Assembly (NCBI GenBank): GCA_023248635.1
Contig: JAHFED010000011.1
Span: forward strand, 59,194 to 123,193
Source: Myxococcales bacterium
Lineage (GTDB): Bacteria > Myxococcota > UBA727 > VGSZ01
Direction of reading: 5' to 3'
DNA length: 64,000 nucleotides
Position numbers and translations under genes: made by a program. The number at the start of each line of letters is the position of its first letter. The stretch's first letter is position 1. The notes under the pieces are model-generated. The model was not told the DNA's origin. It was given only the letters and a program-made list of their open reading frames with translations, and searched no databases. Below, one piece after another: positions 26,076 through 34,750 of the stretch.

Positions 26076-26636
26076 ATGCAAAAGCTCGCCGTCGCCCTGA
26101 TTCAAGTCGCTCTGGTCGTCGTCGTTTTTCACAACATGGCCTGCTCTGGCGTGCGCGTGATCAAGCGCTCGGAGCCCCAGGTCGTTGATGCCGACGTCGC
26201 TCTGCGCGCGCGCTTGGAATCGCTTCGAGCCAAGGGCCCGCTGCACTTCGAAAGCGACACCGACACCCTCACCGACCCCAGCAAAGACGTGCTGCACGAG
26301 GTGGCGCAGGAGATGTTCGCCCACCCCAGGACGCGCGTGATCGTCACCGGGCATGCCGATGAGCGCGGCGACACCGCCTACAACCTCGCGCTGGGCGAGC
26401 GGCGCGGACACGCCGCCCGCACCTATCTCTCAAAGCTCGGCGTGCCGCCCGGTCGCGTGCGCGTCATCTCTCTCGGCGAAGAACAGCCCTTGGGCGCAGG
26501 CCACGACGAAGCCGCCTGGGCCGAGAACCGCCGCGACGAATTCACCTTCGTGCTGCTGACCCCGGTCGACGAACGCCGCGCCGACAACGACGCCGACGAC
26601 GCTGCACCGATCCGGGTGGCCGCCGCCGCCAACTGA
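26076..26636 (+). CDS. OmpA/Pal-like peptidoglycan-binding protein
   Basis: The 186-residue protein starts at an ATG with GGAGG 9 bases upstream. An N-terminal hydrophobic segment (VALIQVALVVVVFH) ends at NMAC; this could be a lipobox, though the -3 residue is Asn rather than Leu, so a signal anchor is also possible. Residues 75-165 form an OmpA-C domain very close to Pal: LHFESDTDTL, VTGHADERGDTAYNLALG and VRVISLGEEQP. These domains bind diaminopimelate in peptidoglycan and tether the outer membrane. No tolQRAB genes are adjacent. It converges with hemL. Confidence 0.87.
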   Translation: MQKLAVALIQVALVVVVFHNMACSGVRVIKRSEPQVVDADVALRARLESLRAKGPLHFESDTDTLTDPSKDVLHEVAQEMFAHPRTRVIVTGHADERGDTAYNLALGERRGHAARTYLSKLGVPPGRVRVISLGEEQPLGAGHDEAAWAENRRDEFTFVLLTPVDERRADNDADDAAPIRVAAAAN

Positions 26637-26698
26637 GTCCATTTGGCGCTCCGGCCTCCGGCCCCAAGGCTGCATCCTCCGGCTTGCGCGCCGCCTCG

Positions 26699-28036
26699 TC
26701 AGCACGTCTTGCGGATCATGGCGAAGCTGTCCGACGCCGCCTTGATGGTCTGATCGACCAGCAAATCGCTGTGCAGGAACGAGGTGAACCCGGCCTCGAA
26801 CGCCGAGGGAGCGAGATAGACCCCGCGCTCCTGCATGGCCCAGAAGAAGAGCTTGAATGTGGCGGCATCGGAGTCTTTTACCTCTGACCAATTTCGTGGA
26901 ACTTCCTTGCGCAGGAAGACACTGAACATCGATCCGACCGACGTACACACAGCAGGAAATCCACAGGATCGAGCCGCAGCCGCGATGCCTTCTGCGAGGC
27001 GCCTGGTGCGGGTAGCCAGCGCCGCGTAGTCGCCGCGTCGCTCTTCCATGAGCTGGCGCAGGGTCGCGATGCCCGCCGCCATCGCCAAGGGGTTGCCCGA
27101 CAAAGTGCCGGCTTGGTAGATGGGTCCTTCGGGTGCTAGATTTTTCATAATGTCTTTTTTTGCGCCGAATGCGCCGACCGGCAAGCCGCCACCGATCACC
27201 TTGCCGAAGGTCGTGATGTCTGGTGTGACACCGTAGTGCTCGGCGGCTCCACCCAGCGCAACGCGAAAGCCGGTCATCACTTCGTCAAACATCAAGAGCG
27301 TCCCGTGGCGGGTGCAGAGGTCCCGCACCCCGGCCAGGTAGCCGTCGACGGGAGGCACGCAGCCCATGTTGCCGACGACGGGCTCGAGGCAGACGACGGC
27401 GATCTTCCCCTGGTGTTGCTCGAGGGTCGCTGCGAGGGCCGCGAGGTCGTTGAAGGGGATCGTGAAGGTGTGCTTCGCGAGATCCGCGGGGACACCGGGA
27501 GAATCAGGGAGGCCCAAGGTGGCGACGCCCGAGCCTGCTTTGACGAGGAAGCTGTCGGCGTGGCCGTGGTAGCAGCCCTCGCACTTGATGAGCCCGTCTC
27601 TGCCGGTGACACCACGGGCGAGGCGCAGCGCCGACATGGTGGCCTCGGTCCCCGACGAAACGAAGCGCAGCTTCTCGACGTGCGGGAAGGCCGTCATGAC
27701 CAGGCGGGCCAGCTCTTCTTCGAGGCCGCAGGGGGCGCCGAAGCTGGTGCCTTTGCGGGCCTGGTCGCTCACCGCTTGAACCACCCCGGGATCGGCATGC
27801 CCCAGCAGCATCGGCCCCCAAGACAGCACGTAATCGATGTAGCCGTTGCCGTCGACGTCGTAGAGCCAGGGGCCTTCGGCGCGATCGATGAAGAGGGGCG
27901 CGCGCCGGCCGCCGAGCACAGCGGCGTCGTCGATGGCGACTCCTTTGAATGCCCGGACCGGAGAATTGACCCCCCCTACGAGCACCTCGCAGGCTGAGGC
28001 GAACATCTGCTCGGAACGAATGCGCATGGTGCCCAT
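26699..28036 (-). CDS. hemL: Glutamate-1-semialdehyde 2,1-aminomutase
   Basis: A 445-residue PLP enzyme of the C5 haem pathway that turns glutamate-1-semialdehyde into 5-aminolevulinate. The PLP Lys is K279 in TTFGKVIGGGLPVGAFG; other signatures are GGVNSPVRAFKGV, RFVSSGTEATMSALRLARG, KCEGCYHGHAD and the MFDEVMTGFR motif with the PLP-binding Asp. Length is as expected for the family. The ATG at 28036 has GGAG about 8 bases upstream. A run of A+T-rich codons occurs around 27130-27165. Divergent from the MFS gene. Confidence 0.94.
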   Translation of the reverse strand: MGTMRIRSEQMFASACEVLVGGVNSPVRAFKGVAIDDAAVLGGRRAPLFIDRAEGPWLYDVDGNGYIDYVLSWGPMLLGHADPGVVQAVSDQARKGTSFGAPCGLEEELARLVMTAFPHVEKLRFVSSGTEATMSALRLARGVTGRDGLIKCEGCYHGHADSFLVKAGSGVATLGLPDSPGVPADLAKHTFTIPFNDLAALAATLEQHQGKIAVVCLEPVVGNMGCVPPVDGYLAGVRDLCTRHGTLLMFDEVMTGFRVALGGAAEHYGVTPDITTFGKVIGGGLPVGAFGAKKDIMKNLAPEGPIYQAGTLSGNPLAMAAGIATLRQLMEERRGDYAALATRTRRLAEGIAAAARSCGFPAVCTSVGSMFSVFLRKEVPRNWSEVKDSDAATFKLFFWAMQERGVYLAPSAFEAGFTSFLHSDLLVDQTIKAASDSFAMIRKTC

Positions 28037-28191
28037 GTGAAACTCCGCTTCGGTTCGTCGACGTATTGATGCTCAAGCCGCTGGCGCTTCTCGAAGTATC
28101 GACGGCGAGCACCAGCGGCACGGTCACGTGCAGCCGGCGCAAACGCGCGGCAGCATTGCACACCGACGACGACGACGGCATAGGCGCACCG

Positions 28192-29514
28192 ATGAACATG
28201 CGCACTGTGCCCGATGGGGCCCCGCACCCGCAGAGCGCACCCCAGGCTGCGGTCCCCGCTGACGACGTCGAGATCGCCCGCAAGCGGGTCCAGCGGCGGG
28301 TCATGGGCATCGTCTTTTTGACCCTCTTTCTCGACCTGCTCGGGTTCGGCGTCATCTTGCCCAACCAGCCCTTCTACGCCGAGAGCTTCGGGGCGTCGGC
28401 GACGCAGGTGACCCTGATTGGCGCCGTGTATTCCCTGATGCAGTTCGTGTTCGCGCCGCTGTGGGGACGCCTCTCGGACCGCATCGGCCGTCGTCCCGTC
28501 GTCCTCATCTCCATCGCTTTTGCCTGCACGGGCTGGCTGGTGCTCGGCTTCGCCAACGCTTTGTGGATGTTTCTGCTCTCCCGCGCCGTCGCCGGCTTCG
28601 GCAACGCCAACCTCGGCACCGTGCAGGCCATCGTCGCCGACATCACGCGTCCCGACGAGCGCGCCAAGGGCATGGGGCTGGTCGGCGCCGCCTTCGGCAT
28701 GGGCTTTCTCTTTGGCCCCGTGCTCGGCGGCTACTTTGGCGCGGCCTTTGGACCCGCGGTGCCCGCCTTCATCGCCGCCGGTCTCGCGGCCCTGAACTGG
28801 GTGCTCGCACTCGCGCTCTTGCCCGAGACCCGCAAGCCCGGCGTTGTCGTCGTCGGCGCTCACGCGCCGCGGCGATCGCTCTTTCCCTTCGATGCCATGA
28901 GAGAAGCCGCCCGCATCGACGGCGTACTCGCCTTGCTGGTCATGGGCTTCGTTTTCACCTTCGGCTTTTCGTTGATGGAGTCCGGCCTGGCTCTGTTCGT
29001 CGAGCGGCAGTTCGTCGACGTCGACATCGCGGGCACCGAGGCCGGGCTGAAGATGGCCACCCGCCTGGCCACCGCGGTGTTCTTCACCGTCGGCGTCACC
29101 GCGGTGATCGTGCAGGGGGGGCTGATCCGACCTTTGCAGCGGCGCTTTGGCGAAAAGAAGCTTCTGCTCGCCGGCGCGTTGTTCATCATGCTCGGCTTCG
29201 TCGGTGTCGCGACCCTGCCTTTTTCGAGCTTGGCCTTCGCCGCGATGTTCCCCGTCACCATCGTCATCGCCGTGGGATCGGGCCTGTTTTCGCCCTCGTC
29301 GTCGTCACTGCTGTCACGTTCGGTCGACGAGCACCGCCAGGGATCGGTGCTGGGCGTCGGGCAGGCGACGTCGGCGCTGGGTCGCATTTGCGGCCCCGGT
29401 TTGTCCGGGCTCTTGCTCGACCAGCATCGATCGCTGCCCTTCGCTGCCGGCGCTCTTCTCCTGGGCATCGCCGCTCTCTTGACGATGCGGGTGAAATCGC
29501 CTGCCGTGCACTGA
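28192..29514 (+). CDS. MFS transporter (DHA1/TetA-like)
   Basis: The protein has about 440 residues and 12 predicted transmembrane helices. The major-facilitator motif A after helix 2 is GRLSDRIGRRPVV, and GMGFLFGPVLGGYFG matches motif C of proton-coupled exporters (drug:H+ antiporters). An efflux role is therefore likely, with unknown substrate. The start is uncertain: no good SD was seen, and the ATG at 28192 (MNMRTVPDG) was chosen because the upstream in-frame stretch lacks coding character. The stop is followed within 18 bp by the next gene, suggesting co-transcription. Confidence 0.87.
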   Translation: MNMRTVPDGAPHPQSAPQAAVPADDVEIARKRVQRRVMGIVFLTLFLDLLGFGVILPNQPFYAESFGASATQVTLIGAVYSLMQFVFAPLWGRLSDRIGRRPVVLISIAFACTGWLVLGFANALWMFLLSRAVAGFGNANLGTVQAIVADITRPDERAKGMGLVGAAFGMGFLFGPVLGGYFGAAFGPAVPAFIAAGLAALNWVLALALLPETRKPGVVVVGAHAPRRSLFPFDAMREAARIDGVLALLVMGFVFTFGFSLMESGLALFVERQFVDVDIAGTEAGLKMATRLATAVFFTVGVTAVIVQGGLIRPLQRRFGEKKLLLAGALFIMLGFVGVATLPFSSLAFAAMFPVTIVIAVGSGLFSPSSSSLLSRSVDEHRQGSVLGVGQATSALGRICGPGLSGLLLDQHRSLPFAAGALLLGIAALLTMRVKSPAVH

Positions 29515-29532
29515 TTGAGCGAGGATCAGCCC

Positions 29533-30279
29533 ATGCGCATCGTTGTCCGCGTCTCCACCTTCACATCGCTGCACAAGCTCTGCGAGCAGCTGGCCCGCGG
29601 CGGCCTCTATGTGCTCAAAGATCTCGGACAGGCGCAGTTCGCCGCCGTCGACGTCGTCATCGAAGCCCCCGATGGGGAGCGCTTCGAGCTCGCCTGCGAG
29701 GTGCTGCAGAGCTTTGCCGGCATCGGCACCGCCTTTTCAATCAAGGCCGCGGGACGCAGCGCTGTCGACGCCTTGCTCGCCCACACCGCCAAGCACCCCG
29801 CAGAAGGTGCCGACGAAGCTCCGCAGATCAGCGACGACGACGACGACGACAGCGCCGACGACGACGCCCCCCCGCAGGATGCTTCGTTGATTCAGCAGGT
29901 GGCGGCGATGAGCATCGCCGAAAAGCGCCAGGCCGGCCTGCACGGCGGCAAAGAGCTGCGCTTCTTGATTCTGAAGGACAGCAACAAGACGCTGCATCCC
30001 TTCGTGCTCCTCAACCCCGCCATCCAGATCGACGAGGTGGAACAGATCTCGCGGATGACGTCGATCAACCCCGAGGTCCTGCACCGCATTGCCAAGGACT
30101 ACACGCGCTCCCCTGTCATCATGCGCAACCTGGTCAAGAACCCCAAGACGCCGCTGCCCGACGCCGTCGCCCTCGTCGACAAGATGTCCGTCGCCGACGT
30201 GCGGGCCATCGCCAAGGGGGGCAACGCGCGCAACCCAATCTTGATGGCAGCCCGCAAGCGCCTGAACTCGGGGTCCTGA
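29533..30279 (+). CDS. Two-domain protein of unknown function with acidic linker
   Basis: I do not recognise this 248-residue protein. The N-terminal 90 residues (MRIVVRVSTFTSLHKLCEQLARGG...) alternate beta strands in a way reminiscent of PilZ-like domains found in myxobacteria, but the c-di-GMP-binding RxxxR motif is not evident. A poly-Asp linker (residues 102-115, encoded by a GAC run) leads to a helical C-terminal domain with repeats of the kind LVKNPKTPLPDAVALV and KGGNARNPILMAARKRL. The ATG at 29533 has GAGG at proper spacing and is preferred over an upstream TTG. It starts 18 bp after the MFS gene and is likely in its operon. Confidence 0.75.
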   Translation: MRIVVRVSTFTSLHKLCEQLARGGLYVLKDLGQAQFAAVDVVIEAPDGERFELACEVLQSFAGIGTAFSIKAAGRSAVDALLAHTAKHPAEGADEAPQISDDDDDDSADDDAPPQDASLIQQVAAMSIAEKRQAGLHGGKELRFLILKDSNKTLHPFVLLNPAIQIDEVEQISRMTSINPEVLHRIAKDYTRSPVIMRNLVKNPKTPLPDAVALVDKMSVADVRAIAKGGNARNPILMAARKRLNSGS

Positions 30280-30304
30280 GCGCGCTGACCCGAGAGCTCA
30301 GAGT

Positions 30305-32020
30305 TCATTTCTCGTAGACCGTGACGCCGCGGTGCCACTGCTTCAGACGGTCCGAGACGTTGTCGGTGGCGGCGTGCTTGTGCCACTCGACGGCGAAGAC
30401 ATACTCCTTGCCATCCAGGGTCACGGGGACGTGGGAGCCAATGGGATTGCTGCTGCGGAGGATCTCATTGGCCTTGGCCACCGCTTGGGGCGAAGGCCGA
30501 CTGGCCGGTCGAAAGCCCGCGGGTCCCGGCACGTTTTGGCCCTGGGGTGGGCTGTTGACAGGTGCGGTGGCGCCGGGCGCTGCGGTGGGGGCCGTGCCGT
30601 TGGCAGCGACCGCTGAGCCATTGGGGACGGCGGGAGGAGCAGCGCCGGCGGGCGCGTCGTGGACCCAATAATGCGTGGTCGAGGGGTTGGTGAAGGCCAA
30701 CGACCTCGTCGCCGGACCCGAGTTGAAGTTGTTGCTCCCCGCGTTTGCGATCATGGGCGCGCCGCTGACGGTCTGGCCTTCGATGATCGGTGCGATGTGC
30801 CCGTGACCAGAGGGGTTTTCGTGGGTGACGACGCCGACGGCGCCGGCGTTGACCGCGGCTTGGGCTTCTTCGCCCGAGACCTGCCGCCAGCCGTGGGAGG
30901 CGCCTTGCTGCCCCAACCATTGGTGCGTGTTGTTGGCGTTGGCCTGGGGGAAATCCGTGATGCCGCGCGCCCGCACCACGTCCTGCGTGAAGACGTTGCA
31001 GTAGGTGTTGCCGTCGTGGGGCAGGTATTTGGGGTTGCCCGCTGGGTTCAAGCGCTGGACGACGTCGCCAGACGAGCTGCTGCTTCCAGGGGGGGCAGGC
31101 AGCGCCGCGCCGTTTGCAGCCGATCCCGGCAGCGAGGGGGCACCGCCAGGTCCAGATGCTCCGCCGCTGGGGAAGCGGATGCCCAGGGCTCCCAGGGTCT
31201 CGGGACCCACCAGCCCGTCGACCTTGCAGCCGTGGGTGCGTTGGAACTCGCGCACGGCGGCCTTGGTCTCGGGCGTGAACCGGTCGCCGGCGTCGACCTG
31301 AATCCCTTGCGCGCGCATCAGGTTCTTGAGCTCCACAACGCTGGCTCCGTGCTGGCCCTGGCGCAGATAGTCGCCGCTGGCGGCCTGCTCGAAGGTGGGG
31401 GAATTGCCGGGGTCCGACGGCGCTGCGGGGGCGACGGGCGCCGCTGCGTTCGGGGCGGCCGCGTTGGGTGCTGCTGCGTTTGGCGCTGCTGCGTTTGGCG
31501 CTGCTGCGTTCGGCGCTGCTGCGTTCGGGGCGGCCGCGTTGGGTGCTGCTGCGTTTGGCGCCGCTGCGTTTGGCGCCGCTGCATTCGGCGCCGCGGCGTT
31601 GGGTGCTGCTGCATTCGGGGCCGCGGCGTTGGGCGCTGCTGCATTCGGGGCCGCCGCGTTGGGCGCTGCCGCGTTGGGCGCTGCCGCGTTGGGCGCTGCC
31701 GCGTTGGGCGCTGCCGCGTTGGGCGCTGCCGCGTTGGGCGCTGCCGCGTTGGGCGCTGCCGCGTTGGGGGACGCGGCGTTGGCCGACGCGTTCGGCACCT
31801 TGGGGAAGTCGCGCAGGAGCCGGGCGCGCATCGCCTCGTCGACGCTGCTGGCTGCGAGCCGGGCGCTGCGCTGCACCTCGGGGTTGACCTGGCTGACGAC
31901 GGGGGCCGCGACGTCGACGACGGGGACGGGGACCTTGGACGGTTCAGCGGAGGGCTCGCAACGCTCGGGCGCGGCGGTGGGCACAGTCCGTTGAACCGAG
32001 TCATTTTTCACGTTGATCAC
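30305..32020 (-). CDS. Peptidoglycan-binding, amidase/peptidase-like protein with PNAAA repeats
   Basis: The GTG at 32020 is chosen for its strong SD (GGAGGT, 5 bases upstream), giving 571 residues. Order: an N-terminal region without signal peptide; an Ala/Pro/Asn linker of roughly 22 tandem PNAAA units (coded by 15-bp repeats, about 31440-31775); a peptidoglycan_binding_1 domain (LRQGQHGASVVELKNL ... FQRTHGCKVDGLVGPETL); and a C-terminal region with NTYCNVFTQDVV and HENPSGHGHIAPII, a Cys-His arrangement like CHAP/NlpC amidases. The catalytic assignment is inference. Without a signal peptide it could leave the cell by a contractile or type VI system or act only after lysis. It converges with the unknown gene ending at 30279. 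Confidence 0.8.
   Translation of the reverse strand: MINVKNDSVQRTVPTAAPERCEPSAEPSKVPVPVVDVAAPVVSQVNPEVQRSARLAASSVDEAMRARLLRDFPKVPNASANAASPNAAAPNAAAPNAAAPNAAAPNAAAPNAAAPNAAAPNAAAPNAAAPNAAAPNAAAPNAAAPNAAAPNAAAPNAAAPNAAAPNAAAPNAAAPNAAAPNAAAPNAAAPNAAAPVAPAAPSDPGNSPTFEQAASGDYLRQGQHGASVVELKNLMRAQGIQVDAGDRFTPETKAAVREFQRTHGCKVDGLVGPETLGALGIRFPSGGASGPGGAPSLPGSAANGAALPAPPGSSSSSGDVVQRLNPAGNPKYLPHDGNTYCNVFTQDVVRARGITDFPQANANNTHQWLGQQGASHGWRQVSGEEAQAAVNAGAVGVVTHENPSGHGHIAPIIEGQTVSGAPMIANAGSNNFNSGPATRSLAFTNPSTTHYWVHDAPAGAAPPAVPNGSAVAANGTAPTAAPGATAPVNSPPQGQNVPGPAGFRPASRPSPQAVAKANEILRSSNPIGSHVPVTLDGKEYVFAVEWHKHAATDNVSDRLKQWHRGVTVYEK
31440..31775 (-). repeat. 15-bp in-frame tandem repeats encoding PNAAA
   Basis: Roughly 22 units of a 15-bp sequence of the type GGCGCTGCCGCGTTG on the plus strand. 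The units nearest 31666-31770 are identical to one another, while those at 31440-31640 vary mainly in synonymous positions and by GCC/GCT exchanges. The pattern suggests recent expansion at one end. The array encodes the linker of the amidase-like protein. Confidence 0.9.
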
Positions 32021-32111
32021 GCGGGACCTCCGAAGGTCATTGATATCGGGAAAATCGAGGACGGTGTTGCGACCCACTGTTCGCAACACCGTGACCAGCC
32101 TCACCGCAGAC

Positions 32112-32894
32112 TCAGGCGAAGCTCTCGTCGTCGAGGTCGGGCGGAGTGCAAAGCGCGATGGCGCTCATTTGCCGACCGGTGTGCCCCTGATCCCGGCGGT
32201 GGGAAAAATAGAGCGCAGCCTGCTCGACGGTGCAGCCGCCGACGACGTCGACGCGCTGGACTCCGGCTCGCTCCAAGATGCGGCGGCACAGGCCCGCGAG
32301 ATCGATGAAGGAGCGGTCCCCGGGCCCGGGCAACACCAGGCCGGCGACGTCGACGACGGCGGAGGCTTGGTTCACCACCTCTGGTCCGACCTCGAAGGAG
32401 CGCGGCCCGATGCAAGGTCCGACGGCGGCGACGACGTGGGCCGGATCGGCGTTCAGCGTTGCCAGCGCGGCCTCGATGACGCCGCCGACCGCGCCACGCC
32501 ACCCGGCATGCACCGCAACGACGGCGGAGGCGTCGTCGGTGGCCAGGAGTAGGGGCGCGCAATCGGCAGTGCGCACACCAACAGCCAGGCCTGGGCTCCT
32601 CGTCAGCAGGCCATCGGCCGACGTCGTGCGGAGTTCCAAAGCATCGGCGGCGGCGTCGACGACGACGACCTTGGCGCCGTGCACCTGTTTGACCGTGAAG
32701 AGGGCGTCTTTGGCAACGCCGAGCTGAAAGCGCACGCGCGCGAGATTCTCATCCACCCGAGCGGGGGCGTCGTCGACGTCGTGGCTGGTGTTGAGCGCGT
32801 TGAAAGGGTGGGGGGAGGTGCCGCCGATGCGCCCGAAGAAGCGATGGGACACCCCGGGGATTGACGAGAGCAAAGGCGAGGTGACACCCAACAT
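32112..32894 (-). CDS. pgeF: Peptidoglycan editing factor / multicopper polyphenol oxidase-like (YfiH)
   Basis: The 260-residue protein matches the YfiH/PgeF family: SHRFFGRIGGTS near the start, TVKQVHGAKV, the metal-site residues in RTADCAPLLLA and VAVHAGWRGAVGG, and the Cys of GPCIGPRSFEVG. These enzymes were first described as laccases or purine nucleoside hydrolases and more recently as editing factors that remove L-Ser-containing muropeptide precursors. Its ATG (32894) shares a base with the stop of the UbiB-like gene (TGATG), so the pair is translationally coupled. It ends 90 bp from the PNAAA-repeat gene start. Confidence 0.9.
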   Translation of the reverse strand: MLGVTSPLLSSIPGVSHRFFGRIGGTSPHPFNALNTSHDVDDAPARVDENLARVRFQLGVAKDALFTVKQVHGAKVVVVDAAADALELRTTSADGLLTRSPGLAVGVRTADCAPLLLATDDASAVVAVHAGWRGAVGGVIEAALATLNADPAHVVAAVGPCIGPRSFEVGPEVVNQASAVVDVAGLVLPGPGDRSFIDLAGLCRRILERAGVQRVDVVGGCTVEQAALYFSHRRDQGHTGRQMSAIALCTPPDLDDESFA

Positions 32895-34630
32895 CAGCGT
32901 CGTCCCCGCCACATGGAGAACAAGAAAAAGCCCGTCGACGCAAAAGCGATGCTGAAGGCGATGAGCGAGAGGGGGGAGAGGCCGAGCGCCACCTCGGGTC
33001 CGCGGCCCATCGTCAACGCGCCGGTCACGGCCGCTGCCGCCGAGATGATGGCGAGGCCGACGCGGTTCATGGCGCCCGACATCACGCGCGCGCTTTCGTC
33101 GAGGCGCTCGTGGCGCAGGCGAACCCGCAGCTCGCCGGCTTCGAGCTTCTCGACCAGGCGCTCGATGGTCGAGGGCAAGGACCACAGGAGATCGATGACC
33201 CGCACGCCTTCGACGAGGGCCTGCTTCTTCACGCGATCGAGGGAGTAGCGCGCGCGCACCAGCTCCTCGATGTAGGGCCGTGCCGCCTCGATGGGGTTGA
33301 TGCCGGCGGCCACCGCGCGGGCCAGTCCCTCCGTCGTCACCATGGCCTTGAACATCATGGTGAAGTCCGAAGGCAAGCGAATGCCGTGTTTGACGGCGCC
33401 GGCGGCGAGATCGCGAAAGAAGGCCGACAGATCCCATTCGTCGAGCTCGCGGCCCACGATGTGGCGCTCGAGCACATCGATGACCTCGGCCTCGAAGGCG
33501 CCGTAGTCGACGGTGGTGCCCGGTTTGCCGATGGAGAACCAGATGCGGGCGACGTTTTCGAGGTCCTCGCTCATCAAGGAGAACAACACGTCGACCAAGC
33601 GCTCGCGGTTCTGCCGGCTGAGGCGGCCCACCATGCCGAAATCGATCAAGCCCAGGCGGCCGTCGTCTTCGACGAAGACGTTGCCGGGGTGCAAGTCGCC
33701 GTGGAAGAAGCCGTCTTTGAAGAGCATCTGGTAGGCGGCGTCGAGATAGACGTGAGCGATGTCGAGCCGCTGCTTCTCGTCGACGAGCGCGGTGAGCTTC
33801 TGGCCAGAGATGCGTTCGAGCGTGAGCACCTGCTTGCACGACAAGTCGGCGTGCACCGTCGGAATGTGGATGCGCGCCTTGCTCTTGAAGTTGCGGGCGA
33901 AGCGCTCGAGGGATTGGCGTTCGACGTCGAAGTCGAGCTCGCGCCGCAGCGACTTCTCGAACTCCCGCACCATGCCCCGCAGGTCGAAGGTCTCGGCCTC
34001 GGGAAAGACATCGATGACCTGATCGACCAGAAAGCGCAGCAGCGAGAGGTCGGACTCGATGACGGGACGCAGCCCCGGCCGCTGTACTTTGACGACGACG
34101 GCGCGACCATCGTGCAGCACGGCTCCATGCACCTGGGCGATGGAAGCCGAGGCAATGGCTGTGTCGTCGAAGCTTTTGAACAACGCCTCGACGGGCTGGC
34201 CCAACGAAATCAAGATGGTGCGCCGCACTTCGTCGACCGGAACGGCACTCACGTGATCTTGCAACGATGAAAGGCGCTCGGCGTATTCCCCTGGGATGAG
34301 ATCGGGCCGCGTCGAGAGAATCTGACCGAACTTGACGAAGGTGGGCCCCAGCTCTTCGAGCATGGCCACCACGCGACCAGCAAGGTCGCGGCGAGCCAGC
34401 GCGGGGACATCGTCGTCGGCGCCTCCCAGGAGGTGTTTGCGGGCTTGCTCGCGCGAGAGCTCTTCGTCTTTGCGGGATTCCAGCAACGTCGAGAAGCCGT
34501 GCTTGGCCACGATGGCCGCGATGCGACGCGCGCGGGCGGCGTCTTTGACGACGACGCGCAGGGCCTGGGTGCCCGAATAGATCGTGCGGATGAGGGAGCG
34601 CTTGCCCCGGCCACCGTCGTCGTCGTTCAT
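32894..34630 (-). CDS. UbiB/ABC1-family atypical kinase
   Basis: The product is a 578-residue protein with the ABC1/ADCK (UbiB, AarF) kinase-like fold. Landmarks are the KxGQ-type motif in PTFVKFGQILSTRPDL, SIAQVHGAVL, VVVKVQRPG (ATP Lys), FHGDLHPGNVFV (catalytic loop) and IDFGMVGRL (metal Asp). Two hydrophobic helices end the protein, as in UbiB, which supports quinone biosynthesis or lipid homeostasis. The ATG at 34630 is preferred to a codon 20 triplets upstream. The pgeF gene follows with a 1-base overlap. It is divergent from der. Confidence 0.9.
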   Translation of the reverse strand: MNDDDGGRGKRSLIRTIYSGTQALRVVVKDAARARRIAAIVAKHGFSTLLESRKDEELSREQARKHLLGGADDDVPALARRDLAGRVVAMLEELGPTFVKFGQILSTRPDLIPGEYAERLSSLQDHVSAVPVDEVRRTILISLGQPVEALFKSFDDTAIASASIAQVHGAVLHDGRAVVVKVQRPGLRPVIESDLSLLRFLVDQVIDVFPEAETFDLRGMVREFEKSLRRELDFDVERQSLERFARNFKSKARIHIPTVHADLSCKQVLTLERISGQKLTALVDEKQRLDIAHVYLDAAYQMLFKDGFFHGDLHPGNVFVEDDGRLGLIDFGMVGRLSRQNRERLVDVLFSLMSEDLENVARIWFSIGKPGTTVDYGAFEAEVIDVLERHIVGRELDEWDLSAFFRDLAAGAVKHGIRLPSDFTMMFKAMVTTEGLARAVAAGINPIEAARPYIEELVRARYSLDRVKKQALVEGVRVIDLLWSLPSTIERLVEKLEAGELRVRLRHERLDESARVMSGAMNRVGLAIISAAAAVTGALTMGRGPEVALGLSPLSLIAFSIAFASTGFFLFSMWRGRR

Positions 34631-34750
34631 CGCCGGCACCGTAGCTGGGTCTGCGGTTCGCGTGCACCCCCGTTGACAGCAAAGACGCACGCTCCGCCAA
34701 CCCAGAGAAGAAGCGGTCGACGTCGACGACGGAGGACGCTACAGCCGGGC

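Noticed and set aside
31395..31994. Plus-strand Gly/Ala-rich repeat ORF
   Set aside because: Shadow of the PNAAA-coding region on the minus strand, which has the strong SD and known domains.
33110..34270. 386-residue plus-strand ORF
   Set aside because: Antisense to the UbiB-like kinase gene, whose motifs are clear.
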